DNA from: Palleronia sp. THAF1
GTDB lineage: Bacteria; Pseudomonadota; Alphaproteobacteria; Rhodobacterales; Rhodobacteraceae
DNA: 64,000 nt
Assembly (NCBI RefSeq): GCF_009363795.1
Contig: NZ_CP045420.1
Span: 725,001-789,000 of the forward strand
Direction of reading: 5' to 3'
A model generated the notes under the pieces. The model had not been told where the DNA came from and ran no database searches. It saw only the letters and a list, made by a program, of their open reading frames with translations. This document shows, piece by piece, positions 18,208-27,289 of the stretch. The translations under genes were made by a program, and so were the position numbers. How positions within the stretch are numbered: position 1 is the stretch's first letter; each line of letters opens with the position of its first letter.

Positions 18208-19365
18208 ATGCAGGCCGATACCGATCAGGGCACACGTCCGGTGTTCACATTGCCCGTGCGCCAAATCGTGTCGATGGTGCTCGTTCTGGTGCTGGTCGCC
18301 GTCGGCACCGTCTTTGCGCTGCCAAGCGTGCTGCCAGTCTTCCTGAACAATCCGCTTCTGTCGGGCTTCATCGCGATGGTCTTCGTGATCGGCGTGATGG
18401 CCTGTTTCTGGCAGGTCTATCAACTGATCGTCTCGGTCCAGTGGATCGAAGGCTTTGTGCGCGAAGATCCCGACCACCGCCTGTCAGCCGCACCGCGCTT
18501 GCTGGCCCCGCTGGCCACGCTGATGCGGTCGCGCGGGCGGCGGATGCAGATTTCGTCGTCGTCCTCACGCTCGATCCTCGACTCGGTCGCCACCCGGATC
18601 GACGAGGCGCGCGACATCACGCGTTACCTGGTGAACCTGCTGATCTTCCTTGGTCTTCTGGGCACTTTCTACGGCCTTGCCACCACCGTGCCCGCCATCG
18701 TCGACACGATCCGCGCGCTCGATCCCGGCGACGGCGACGATGGGCTGGCGATCTTCGGACGCCTGATGGATGGGCTGGAGACTCAGCTTGGCGGCATGGG
18801 CGTGGCTTTCGGGTCGTCGCTGATCGGCCTTGCCGGATCGCTGATCGTGGGCCTTCTGGAACTGTTCGCCAGCCACGGCCAGAACCGCTTTTACCGCGAG
18901 CTGGAGGAATGGCTGTCTAGTATCACACGCATCGGCCTAGCCGGTGGTGATGCCGACGGCACCGGCGAACCTTTGGGAACGTCCGGCGTGTTGGAACACA
19001 TCAGCGGCCAGATCGACCGTTTGGAAGACTTGTTCGTGCGGTCCGAAGCGGGGCGCATGGCCACCGATGACCGGATCGAGGCGTTGACCGGCGGGCTGGA
19101 ACGTATCGCCGACCGGCTGGATGGCGAAACGGATATGAGCACCGCTCTGTCCCGCGTGGCCGAGGGGCAAGAGCGGCTGTCAGAGGCGCTTTCGGACAGT
19201 CAGGGCGGATTGGACGCCGAAAGCCGGATGCGCCTGCGGTCCATCGACGTGCAAATGCTGCGAATGCTGGAAGAGATGGCTGCCGGTCGCCAAGAGGCCA
19301 CCGGAGAGTTACGGCAGGAACTGCGCCAGATCGCCCGTGCCCTTGGTCGCCGGTCGGAGGTCTAG
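18208..19365 (+). CDS. MotA/TolQ/ExbB-type membrane channel protein
   Basis: A 385-residue protein with four membrane helices, near residues 20-45, 51-77, 139-164 and 195-221. The last two carry the MotA/TolQ/ExbB signatures FLGLLGTFYGLATTVP and AFGSSLIGLAGSLIVGLLELF. A cytoplasmic loop (80-138) and a helical C-terminal tail (225-385) follow. Four helices resemble MotA or ZorA rather than three-helix ExbB/TolQ. The partner gene starts 3 bases after its stop. Together they look like a proton- or sodium-driven motor or energiser. The load or target is not identified. Confidence 0.82.
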   Translation: MQADTDQGTRPVFTLPVRQIVSMVLVLVLVAVGTVFALPSVLPVFLNNPLLSGFIAMVFVIGVMACFWQVYQLIVSVQWIEGFVREDPDHRLSAAPRLLAPLATLMRSRGRRMQISSSSSRSILDSVATRIDEARDITRYLVNLLIFLGLLGTFYGLATTVPAIVDTIRALDPGDGDDGLAIFGRLMDGLETQLGGMGVAFGSSLIGLAGSLIVGLLELFASHGQNRFYRELEEWLSSITRIGLAGGDADGTGEPLGTSGVLEHISGQIDRLEDLFVRSEAGRMATDDRIEALTGGLERIADRLDGETDMSTALSRVAEGQERLSEALSDSQGGLDAESRMRLRSIDVQMLRMLEEMAAGRQEATGELRQELRQIARALGRRSEV

Positions 19366-19368
19366 GCC

Positions 19369-21429
19369 ATGGCGTCACTACGCCGATCCTCTGCCCGCGT
19401 AACGGCCAATATCTGGCCGGGTTTCGTGGACGCCGTCACCTCGCTCTTGATGGTGATGACCTTCGTTCTGACGATCTTCATCGTCGTGCAATACGTCTTG
19501 CGCGAAGAGATCACCGGTCAGGAAAGCCAACTTGATGCGCTGTCGGGCGAGATCGCGGGCCTGACCCAAGCACTGGGCCTTGCCAACGCCCGCGCCGACA
19601 CGCTGGAATCAGAGCGCGACACGCAGGCCGATCGCATCGCGCAGTTGCAGCAGACTATCGGCACGCAGGAACAGCAGATCGCGGGGTTCGAGCGTCAGGC
19701 CGCCACCTTCGAGGAGCGTATCGCGTCCCTGCTCGCGGAACGCGACGCGGATCAGCAGCGCATCGCCGGTCTGGAAGGGGCGCGCGACGAGCTGCTGTCC
19801 GAGCAAGAGGCGCTGAACCTTGCACTGGCGCAGGCCCGCGACGAGATCGACGCCAGCGCCGAGGAAGCACGCTTGGCCGCTGCCCGGCGCGCGGCGCTTG
19901 AGGCGCTGGTTGCCGATCTGGAAGGAGAGCGGGATCAGCAGAACACGGCTGTCGCCTCCCTCCAGGACGCTTTGTCCGAAGAAGAAGCCACGCGATTGGC
20001 CGAAGCCGCAGCAGCAGAGGCTTTGCGCGAGCGGCTCGCCAACTCCGACGCAGAACTGAGTGCGCTATCGCTGGCGCTGGAAGAACAGCGCCGTGAGGCA
20101 GAGGAAACGCTGACGCTTCTAGCTGCAGCGGAAGCGGCGGAAGAGGATCTGAGCGCGCGGTTGGCGGCGGCCTTGTTGGCGCGCGGCGATACTCAGGAAC
20201 AGCTTGACGCGGTGACCCAGCGCCTGTCGGCAGCGTTGGAGCAAAACGCGGAGCTCAGCGCAGCGGATCAGGAGCTGCAGGCTGCCTTGAACGCGCAGGC
20301 GGCGGCAGAGGATCGGGTGGACCGCACGCAAGCCATTCTGGAAGCGGCGTTGGCCCAGCGGGATCAGGATCAGGCCGAAATGGCCTCTATCGCCAGCGCA
20401 TTGGAGGCGGCAGAGGCCGCGCGGCTGGCGTTCCAAGGTGATCTGGATGACGCGCGGGCCGCACTTGCCGAAGCAGAGGCAGAGGTCGCACAGTTGCGCG
20501 CCGATGTGGGCCGCGAGGCGACGGAGCGGGATCGGCTGGCCGCAGCACTACAGGCGGCACGCGCGGAAGCGGCGGCGCTGGACTCGGCACAGGATGCTCA
20601 GGCCGAATTGCGCGACCAGCTTGAGCAGGCGTTGACCCTGAAGCTGCAGGCAGAGAACCGCGCCGCGGAGCAGTTGACGGAAGCCGAGCGTCAGGCGACC
20701 TTGTTGTCGACCGCGCGCGCTGAACTGTCAAAGCAGGAGAACCTGACCGATGCCGCCCAACGCCGGGTGGCCGCGCTTAACGAACAGGTCCAGCAGTTGC
20801 GCCGCGATCTTGGGTCACTACAGGCGGCGCTCGACTTGCAGGACGAAGAAGACGCCGAGGCGCAGGTGCGTATCGAAACGCTGACCCAGCAGCTTAATGC
20901 CGCCATGGCGCGGGAGCTTCTGGAACAGCGTCGCGTGGCCGAGCTGGAAGCGGCAGAGCGGGCGCGGTTGGAGTCCTATCAGTCCGAGTTCTTCGGCCGC
21001 CTGCGCGAAGTGCTGGGCGACCGCGAAGGCATCCAGATCGTCGGTGACCGCTTCGTGTTCTCGTCGGAAGTGCTGTTCCCCTCGGGCTCTGCCGACCTGT
21101 CCGTAGCGGGGCAAGCGCAGGTGGCGCGAGTCGCCGATCTGCTCGGGGACGTGGCGGACGAGATCCCCGAAAACATCGACTGGGTCGTACGTGTCGATGG
21201 CCATACCGACAACATCCCGTTGTCCGGCTTCGGCGAATTCGCTGACAATTGGGAGCTTAGCCAGGCCCGAGCGCTGTCCGTTGTGCGTTACATGGCAGAG
21301 GAACTGGGGTTCCCGGAACGGCGACTGGCGCCCACTGGCTTCGGCGACACTCGCCCGGTCGATCCGGCGAACACCAGTGCGGCGCGCGCCCAGAACCGGC
21401 GCATCGAGCTGAAACTGACGGAGCGCTAA
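19369..21429 (+). CDS. MotB/OmpA-type peptidoglycan-binding protein with long coiled coil
   Basis: A 686-residue protein. The N-terminal helix PGFVDAVTSLLMVMTFVLTIF (about 17-37) carries Asp21 at the place of MotB's proton-binding Asp. Residues about 45-525 are an almost unbroken Ala/Glu/Gln/Arg-rich coiled coil. The C-terminus (about 540-686) is an OmpA/MotB domain with VDGHTDNIPL and NWELSQARALSVVRYM, the peptidoglycan-binding Asp and Arg positions, ending NRRIELKL. GGAGG overlaps the stop of the partner gene. It probably bridges inner membrane and cell wall. The coiled coil, several tens of nanometres if fully helical, is unusually long. Confidence 0.85.
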   Translation: MASLRRSSARVTANIWPGFVDAVTSLLMVMTFVLTIFIVVQYVLREEITGQESQLDALSGEIAGLTQALGLANARADTLESERDTQADRIAQLQQTIGTQEQQIAGFERQAATFEERIASLLAERDADQQRIAGLEGARDELLSEQEALNLALAQARDEIDASAEEARLAAARRAALEALVADLEGERDQQNTAVASLQDALSEEEATRLAEAAAAEALRERLANSDAELSALSLALEEQRREAEETLTLLAAAEAAEEDLSARLAAALLARGDTQEQLDAVTQRLSAALEQNAELSAADQELQAALNAQAAAEDRVDRTQAILEAALAQRDQDQAEMASIASALEAAEAARLAFQGDLDDARAALAEAEAEVAQLRADVGREATERDRLAAALQAARAEAAALDSAQDAQAELRDQLEQALTLKLQAENRAAEQLTEAERQATLLSTARAELSKQENLTDAAQRRVAALNEQVQQLRRDLGSLQAALDLQDEEDAEAQVRIETLTQQLNAAMARELLEQRRVAELEAAERARLESYQSEFFGRLREVLGDREGIQIVGDRFVFSSEVLFPSGSADLSVAGQAQVARVADLLGDVADEIPENIDWVVRVDGHTDNIPLSGFGEFADNWELSQARALSVVRYMAEELGFPERRLAPTGFGDTRPVDPANTSAARAQNRRIELKLTER

Positions 21430-22382
21430 TCCAGCGTGATCTGTATGGTTTGCCGGTCGATCACGTCATCACCGCGACGCAGCGCGATCTCTCCGGTGTA
21501 GCTGCCAGCGGGCCACCCTTCTGGCGGCGTGCGGCGACCGATCGCGCGGAAGAGTTGCGCCTGCGTGCGCTCCAGATCGACGCTCTGCGCGATCACCTCG
21601 TCTTCGGGACCGGTGATCTTCATGTCCAGCGCGTCGCCTGCGCGGCTGCCGAAAGCATAGGACCAGATGACCAGCGCCGGATCATTCGTGCTCAGGGAGG
21701 CGGCCCCGGCAGTGCCCGCCTTCACGTCGGCATATTCGGGCACGGCATCTGAAAATCCCGACGCGATCAGGCCGCCGGGCTGATAAGCTGGGGGATCGGC
21801 GAACAGTGTTGCGGTGGGATCGTAGCCGCACGCGCCGTCGTCGACCGCCTCGAACGGATCGACGACGGCGCCATCCTTTCGCACCGATAGATGCAGATGC
21901 GGAAATTGGGTGCGGCCCGACAGGCCGACTTGCCCTAGTACGGTCGTCAGGCTGACCGTATCGCCTGCGGCCACAGCGACCGATCCCTGTTTCATATGGC
22001 AATACTGGGTTTCCCAGCCGCCGCCGTGATCCACGACGACACCGTTGCCGCAATCGCGGCCGTCCAAATCGGGGGCGTAGGGCGCGTCGGCGGGGATGTC
22101 AGGCAGTTCGTCGCGGACGCCCGTAATCGTGCCGGGGGCGGCGGCGCGGACGGGGACGCCGCCTTCCATCATTGCCAGAGACGGCAGGGCAAAATCCGTG
22201 CCTTTGTGATCGTCGTAGGACAGGGGGCCGCAGGTCAGGTCGGTCGCGCCCGGGCCGGGGTCCCGGTCCACGTATTGTTGTATGAAACAGCTGTCATCCG
22301 GGCAATCCAGCGGGACGGACAGGGTGAAATCCTGCGCGACAAGCGGTGTGGCAAGCAGGCAAAGGGGCAGGGCAAGGCGCAT
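21426..22382 (-). CDS. Secreted M23-family metallopeptidase (LytM domain)
   Basis: A 318-residue periplasmic protein. The signal peptide MRLALPLCLLATPLVAQ ends at AQ-DF. The LytM-type Zn domain spans about residues 50-190. DHKGTDFALP supplies the first His/Asp ligand pair, and THFPHLHLSVRK-type sequence (QFPHLHLSVRK) supplies the HLH motif. M23 enzymes cut peptidoglycan peptide bridges. The C-terminal 120 residues form a beta-rich domain. Its stop overlaps that of the convergent OmpA-like gene; proximity to that wall-binding pair is suggestive but they are on opposite strands. Confidence 0.88.
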   Translation of the reverse strand: MRLALPLCLLATPLVAQDFTLSVPLDCPDDSCFIQQYVDRDPGPGATDLTCGPLSYDDHKGTDFALPSLAMMEGGVPVRAAAPGTITGVRDELPDIPADAPYAPDLDGRDCGNGVVVDHGGGWETQYCHMKQGSVAVAAGDTVSLTTVLGQVGLSGRTQFPHLHLSVRKDGAVVDPFEAVDDGACGYDPTATLFADPPAYQPGGLIASGFSDAVPEYADVKAGTAGAASLSTNDPALVIWSYAFGSRAGDALDMKITGPEDEVIAQSVDLERTQAQLFRAIGRRTPPEGWPAGSYTGEIALRRGDDVIDRQTIQITLD

Positions 22383-22406
22383 TTGAATCGGATCCGTAGA
22401 AACGAA

Positions 22407-22436
22407 AAACGCCCCGGCGCGATGGCCGGGGCGTTT
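22407..22436 (-). terminator. Rho-independent terminator of clpA
   Basis: A perfect 12-bp stem (AAACGCCCCGGC with GCCGGGGCGTTT) around a 6-base loop. On the minus strand it ends in TTTTTCGTTTC. It sits 6 bases after the clpA stop and before the M23 gene. Confidence 0.93.
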
Positions 22437-22442
22437 GATGTC

Positions 22443-24767
22443 TTACTCTGCGGTCAAAAGAGGCGGCTTTTTCGACGACAGGCGCTTGGTCTCGGGCGGA
22501 TCGATCTTCAGTTCGATCTCTCCGTCCTTCACGCCGACCTGCACGATACCGCCCTTGGCGAGCTTGCCGAACAGCAGCTCTTCCGCCAACGGTTTCTTGA
22601 TGTGCTCTTGGATCACACGACCCAGCGGGCGAGCGCCCATCTTGTCGTCGTAGCCCTTGTCGGCGAGCCATGCGGCGGCGGGTTCGGTCAGTTCGATGGA
22701 TACATTGCGATCCATCAGCTGCGCTTCGAGTTGCAATACGAACTTCTCGACGACCTTCAGGATCACCTCTTTCGGCAGCGCGCCGAACGAGATCACCGCA
22801 TCCAGACGGTTGCGGAACTCGGGCGTGAATGTCCGCTCGATGGCGGCGGTATCTTCGCCCGTACGCTTGTCGCGTCCGAAACCGATGGCTTCCTTCGCCA
22901 TGTCCGAGGCCCCCGCGTTAGAGGTCATGATCAGGATCACGTTGCGGAAATCCACCGCCCGGCCGTTGTGGTCGGTCAACTTGCCGTGGTCCATCACCTG
23001 CAGAAGGATGTTGAAGACATCCGGGTGGGCCTTTTCGATCTCGTCCAGCAGCAGCACGCAGTGCGGGTGCTGGTCTACGCCGTCGGTCAGCATACCGCCC
23101 TGGTCGAAGCCGACGTAGCCCGGAGGCGCGCCGATCAGACGGGAGACAGCGTGCTTCTCCATGTATTCCGACATGTCGAAGCGCAGCAGTTCCACGCCCA
23201 GCGTATCGGCCAGTTGGTTTGCGACCTCCGTTTTGCCGACACCCGTCGGTCCGGCGAACAGGTAGTTGCCGATGGGCTTTTCGGGCTCTCGCAGACCGGC
23301 ACGGGCCAGCTTGATGGCCGACGCCAGCGACTCGATCGCCTTGTCCTGTCCGAAGACGACGCGCTTCAGCGTGCCTTCCAGATCTTTCAGGACGGACGCA
23401 TCATCCTTGGACACGTTCTTCGGCGGGATTCGGGCGATCTTGGCGACGACAGCCTCGATCTCCTTGGTACCGATGGATTTGCGCCGCTTCGAAACCGCTA
23501 CGAGATGCTGGGCTGCACCGGCTTCGTCGATCACGTCGATCGCCTTGTCGGGCAGCTTACGGTCGTTGATGTAGCGTGCCGACAGTTCCACGGCCGTCTT
23601 GATGGCGTCCTGCGTGTAACGGATGTCGTGGTGGTCCTCGAAGTAGGGCTTGAGGCCCATGAGGATCTTCACGCTGTCGTCCACAGACGGCTCGTTCACG
23701 TCGATCTTCTGGAAGCGACGGGACAGGGCGCGATCCTTCTCGAAGTGCTGACGGAACTCCTTGTAGGTGGTGGAGCCCATGCAACGCAGCTTGCCGCCCT
23801 GAAGCGCGGGCTTCAGCAGGTTTGACGCGTCCATCGCGCCACCAGAGGTCGCACCGGCGCCGATCACCGTGTGAATTTCGTCGATGAAGAGCACGGCGTC
23901 GTCGTGCTGTTCCATTTCGGTCATCACTGCCTTTAGACGCTCCTCAAAATCACCACGGTAGCGGGTGCCTGCGAGCAGCGCGCCCATGTCGAGGCTGTAG
24001 ATGGTGGTCTTCGACAGGACTTCCGGCGTCTGACCTTCGACGATCTTCTTGGCGAGACCTTCGGCGATGGCCGTCTTGCCAACGCCGGGGTCGCCCACGA
24101 GCAGTGGGTTGTTCTTGCGGCGGCGGCAAAGGACCTGGATGCAGCGTTCGACTTCGTGCTCGCGGCCGATCAGGGGATCGACGTCGCCTTTCGAAGACTT
24201 CGCGTTCAGATCCACGCAGTATTTCCCAAGCGCCGAGTCGTCCTTGTCGGGCTCGTCAATGGCTGTGTCATCTTCAAAGCCATCCTCCGGCGCACCGGAG
24301 ACGGGACGGGTTTCGGCTTGGCTGGGGTCCTTGGCGACGCCATGCGCGATGAAGTTCACCGCATCGTAGCGCGTCATGTCCTGCTCTTGCAGGAAGTAGG
24401 CGGCGTTGGACTCACGCTCGGCGAAGATCGCGACCAGGACGTTCGCGCCGGTCACCTCGGTGCGACCGGAGGACTGCACGTGGATGGCGGCGCGCTGGAT
24501 CACGCGTTGGAACGCGGCTGTGGGGACGGCTTCGTTGCCTTCCACGTCCGTCACCAGCGTCGACAGATCGTCGTCGATGAATTCCACGAGGGTTTGCTTG
24601 AGTTCTTCCAGGTCGACGGAACAGGCCCGCATCACCTTGGCGGCGTCAGGCTCATCCGTCAGGGCCAGAAGGAGGTGCTCCAACGTGGCCAGTTCATGTC
24701 TGCGGGTGTTGGCCAGCGCCAGTGCCTGGTGAATGGCCTGCTCGAGTGTGGTCGAAAATGACGGCAC
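22443..24767 (-). CDS. clpA: ATP-dependent Clp protease ATP-binding subunit ClpA
   Basis: An AAA+ unfoldase of 774 residues that feeds proteins, including N-end-rule substrates via ClpS, into ClpP. The N-terminal Clp_N repeat domain is followed by two ATPase modules with Walker A motifs GDPGVGKT and GPTGVGKT. The start is a GTG (PSFSTTLEQAIHQAL follows), with AAGGAG seven bases ahead; the ATG-initiated extension to 4815-equivalent codons upstream (24815) has no support. An acidic linker (about residues 143-170) precedes the first ATPase domain. clpS is not adjacent. Confidence 0.95.
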   Translation of the reverse strand: MPSFSTTLEQAIHQALALANTRRHELATLEHLLLALTDEPDAAKVMRACSVDLEELKQTLVEFIDDDLSTLVTDVEGNEAVPTAAFQRVIQRAAIHVQSSGRTEVTGANVLVAIFAERESNAAYFLQEQDMTRYDAVNFIAHGVAKDPSQAETRPVSGAPEDGFEDDTAIDEPDKDDSALGKYCVDLNAKSSKGDVDPLIGREHEVERCIQVLCRRRKNNPLLVGDPGVGKTAIAEGLAKKIVEGQTPEVLSKTTIYSLDMGALLAGTRYRGDFEERLKAVMTEMEQHDDAVLFIDEIHTVIGAGATSGGAMDASNLLKPALQGGKLRCMGSTTYKEFRQHFEKDRALSRRFQKIDVNEPSVDDSVKILMGLKPYFEDHHDIRYTQDAIKTAVELSARYINDRKLPDKAIDVIDEAGAAQHLVAVSKRRKSIGTKEIEAVVAKIARIPPKNVSKDDASVLKDLEGTLKRVVFGQDKAIESLASAIKLARAGLREPEKPIGNYLFAGPTGVGKTEVANQLADTLGVELLRFDMSEYMEKHAVSRLIGAPPGYVGFDQGGMLTDGVDQHPHCVLLLDEIEKAHPDVFNILLQVMDHGKLTDHNGRAVDFRNVILIMTSNAGASDMAKEAIGFGRDKRTGEDTAAIERTFTPEFRNRLDAVISFGALPKEVILKVVEKFVLQLEAQLMDRNVSIELTEPAAAWLADKGYDDKMGARPLGRVIQEHIKKPLAEELLFGKLAKGGIVQVGVKDGEIELKIDPPETKRLSSKKPPLLTAE

Positions 24768-24952
24768 GCGCGTGCTCCTTGTTCTTTGGCGGTCAAAGCG
24801 AGAGGCCGGGACCACCTTTGCATCTTCAAGTTAAAGCTTGGTTGTCTCCGCCCTGTCTTCAAGCAATTTCTTTGCGTCAGCGCTCACAATTACCGTGAGT
24901 TGCGAAACTGTGCCGCGCCGGGGCCCAGAAAGCGGCTGCGCGGAAACGGATC

Positions 24953-25717
24953 CTAGAAGCTGTCCTTGCGGGATCGGATCTCGGCGAAGACGGAGATATC
25001 GTCGGCTTCGTCCATAGATATGGCCTCTTTCACGGATGCCAAGTGGGCGCGCAGGAAGGGGTTGGTCGCCTTTTCCTCGGCCAATGTCGACGGCACGGTA
25101 AACTCGTCGTTGTCGCGCATATCCTCGACCCGTTCGGCGCGGGCCTGCAGGTCGGCGTTGTCCGGTTCGATCGTCAGCGCGAACTTCGCGTTGTTCAGGG
25201 TGTATTCGTGGCCCGAATAGATGACCGTGTCGTCCGGCAGGGCCGCGATTTTCTGCAGGCTGTTCCACATCATTTCGGGTGTGCCTTCGAAGATGCGCCC
25301 GCAGCCGAGGGCCATCAGGCTGTCGGCGGTGAAGGCGGCATCGGCATCCGGCATGTGGAAGGCGATGTGGCCGACGGTGTGGCCCGACACGTCGAGCACA
25401 TGGACGGGATAGCCCGCGAAGTTAAAGCTATCGCCATCCTCCACCGAGCGGTTCAAGGCGGGAAGGCGTTCCATATCGGCTTTGCCGCCCGTCACGTGCA
25501 GATCGGAAAAACGGTCCTTCAACCCCGCCAGCCCTTCAACGTGATCGGCGTGGTGGTGGGTTATCCAGACCTCGTCCAGCGACCAGTCGCGACGGTCAAG
25601 CTCTGCCAGGATCGGCGCGGCTTCGGGCGCGTCCACAAGGGCGGTCTTGCCGTCCGCGCGTACGAGAAAGGCGTAGTTGTCGCTGCGACAGGCAACGGTC
25701 ACGATGTCGATACGCAT
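24953..25717 (-). CDS. gloB: Hydroxyacylglutathione hydrolase (glyoxalase II)
   Basis: Hydrolyses S-lactoylglutathione in methylglyoxal detoxification. A 254-residue metallo-beta-lactamase-fold enzyme. The Zn-binding THHHADH motif has His54, His56, Asp58 and His59. SGHTVGHIAF, FTADSLMALGCGRIFEG and YSGHEYTLNNAKFAL are further metal and substrate motifs. Normal length. It is divergent from a methyltransferase gene. Confidence 0.96.
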   Translation of the reverse strand: MRIDIVTVACRSDNYAFLVRADGKTALVDAPEAAPILAELDRRDWSLDEVWITHHHADHVEGLAGLKDRFSDLHVTGGKADMERLPALNRSVEDGDSFNFAGYPVHVLDVSGHTVGHIAFHMPDADAAFTADSLMALGCGRIFEGTPEMMWNSLQKIAALPDDTVIYSGHEYTLNNAKFALTIEPDNADLQARAERVEDMRDNDEFTVPSTLAEEKATNPFLRAHLASVKEAISMDEADDISVFAEIRSRKDSF

Positions 25718-25781
25718 TTGGATTGATCCCTAGATCCTATAGTGTTCGACAGACACGGTAACGCAGGAGCGGCACGCGGCA

Positions 25782-26534
25782 ATGCATCTTGATGTAACGG
25801 ACCTGCGCAATTTCTATTATCGCTCCCGGTTGGGGCGGGCGGCGCAGTCCGCGATCCGCGACCAGGTGTCGCGATTCTGGCCGGACGTGACGGGCGATAC
25901 GCTGATCGGCCTTGGGTTCGCGGTGCCATTGCTGCGCCCGATGATGGGGCAGGCGCGGCGGACCATTGCGCTGATGCCGGGCGCGCAGGGGGTGATGGCG
26001 TGGCCGCGCGGGCAGGATAACATTTCGGTCCTGTGCGAAGAGACGCTGTTGCCGATCCAGACGGGATTCGCCGACCGCCTGATCTGTCTGCATGGGTTGG
26101 AGACGTCAGAAACGCCGGGACGTCTGTTGCAGGAATGCTACCGTATCCTTGGCCCCGGTGGGCGGGCGTTGTTCATCGTGCCGAACCGGGCGGGGCTGTG
26201 GTCACGCAACGACAAGACGCCCTTCGGTTTTGGACGGCCTTATTCGCTGGGCCAGCTGGAAGCGTTGCTGCGGGACTATGACTTTAACCCGCAACGTCAC
26301 GCGGCGGCCCTGTATCAACCGGTGTCGGAACAGCGGTTCTGGCTGCGATCCGGCCCCATGATCGAAAGATGGGGGCGCAACATCACGGGTCGTTTTGCAG
26401 GCGGCGCACTGATGGTCGAAGCGACCAAGCAGGTGCCGGCCCGGGCCGGTGGCTTGGGGATCAGGGTTGCCCGGCCCGCTCGGGCGACGGCTCCGGCGGG
26501 GCAGCCGGTTCCAAGCCGGGTGATCGCGGGCTGA
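25782..26534 (+). CDS. Class I SAM-dependent methyltransferase-like protein
   Basis: A 250-residue Rossmann-like methyltransferase. The glycine motif is modified ([16 protein letters not shown], where DxGCGxG is usual), followed by the post-IV block [25 protein letters not shown]. It has a basic N-terminus and a Pro/Ala-rich tail. The degenerate SAM loop leaves catalytic activity uncertain. It is divergent from gloB with a 64-base gap, and precedes the atp operon. Confidence 0.75.
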   Translation: MHLDVTDLRNFYYRSRLGRAAQSAIRDQVSRFWPDVTGDTLIGLGFAVPLLRPMMGQARRTIALMPGAQGVMAWPRGQDNISVLCEETLLPIQTGFADRLICLHGLETSETPGRLLQECYRILGPGGRALFIVPNRAGLWSRNDKTPFGFGRPYSLGQLEALLRDYDFNPQRHAAALYQPVSEQRFWLRSGPMIERWGRNITGRFAGGALMVEATKQVPARAGGLGIRVARPARATAPAGQPVPSRVIAG

Positions 26535-26585
26535 CGAATAGACGAGGAAACCTTCGGAACCGCACGTGATTGCGCCATCAAGCAG

Positions 26586-26614
26586 TTGCGACCCCCGAAA
26601 CCCTCTGCTAGATC
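26586..26614 (+). promoter_or_regulatory. Candidate promoter of the atpHAGDC operon
   Basis: TTGCGA (26586-26591) and TAGATC (26609-26614) are spaced by 17 bases, a close fit to a sigma-70 promoter. It lies about 115 bases upstream of atpH in a gap without other genes. Confidence 0.4.
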
Positions 26615-26728
26615 GACTGCGATTTCGACGGGGGGTTCAAGAACAGGCCCTTCTAAGACCCGACACCTTCTCTCTCTGGCCCGCCGGGTCTGGGGGAGTG
26701 TGGTGCGAGCAACATCGAAAGGGTGGAC

Positions 26729-27289
26729 GTGTCCGAACCGGCTTCGATCTCTACTGGCATCGCCCAACGCTATGCCACCGCCATTTTTGAATTGGCCAAG
26801 GAAGATAATGCGCTTGACCAGATCGCCAATGACGCGGACGCGCTTGTCGCCGCGCATAACGAAAGCGCCGACTTTCGCGATCTGATCCACTCGCCGATCT
26901 ACGGCCGGGATGAGCAGACCGCCGCCATCGCTGCGATCGCCGCGAAGATGAACCTGCATCCCATGATGCAGAACACGCTGCGCCTTATGGCGCAGAAGCG
27001 TCGTCTCTTCGTGGTTCGTGAACTGTCCCGCCAGCTGCGCGAGATGATCGCCGCAGAGCGTGGCGAGGTGACCGCTGAAGTGACCGCCGCGACCGAACTG
27101 TCGGACGCGCAACGCCAGAATCTCGCCGCCGCCTTGAAAGAGGCCGTCGGTCAGGACGTGAATATCAATCTTGCCGTCGACGAGAGCCTTATCGGCGGTC
27201 TCGTTGTCAGGGTGGGTTCGAAGATGATCGACACGTCGATCAAGTCGAAACTCGCCTCCCTCCAGAACACCATGAAAGAGGTCGGATAA
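26729..27289 (+). CDS. atpH: F1Fo ATP synthase delta subunit
   Basis: The delta subunit sits on top of F1 and ties it to the b/b' stalk. About 186 residues from a GTG at 26729 ([19 protein letters not shown] follows), the usual start for this group; another GTG is at 26723. The N-terminal helical domain contains [14 protein letters not shown], and the C-terminal [20 protein letters not shown] matches the family signature. It opens the F1 operon, and its stop overlaps the atpA start (TAATG). Confidence 0.95.
   Translation: MSEPASISTGIAQRYATAIFELAKEDNALDQIANDADALVAAHNESADFRDLIHSPIYGRDEQTAAIAAIAAKMNLHPMMQNTLRLMAQKRRLFVVRELSRQLREMIAAERGEVTAEVTAATELSDAQRQNLAAALKEAVGQDVNINLAVDESLIGGLVVRVGSKMIDTSIKSKLASLQNTMKEVG

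Noticed and set aside
18208-21429. A complete Zorya defence system
   Set aside because: The two genes resemble ZorA and ZorB in plan, but no ZorC, ZorD or ZorE lies nearby. The neighbours are housekeeping (chaC, M23 peptidase, clpA), and the long coiled coil is in the B-like, not the A-like, protein.
21996-23825. A 609-codon plus-strand frame across the M23 gene and clpA
   Set aside because: Overlaps two well-supported minus-strand genes and the clpA terminator; composition is that of an antisense frame.
24831-25268. A 145-codon minus-strand frame downstream of and overlapping gloB
   Set aside because: It is an out-of-frame reading of the gloB 3' end; composition and lack of motif mark it as a shadow. 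The gap 24768-24952 holds no gene.
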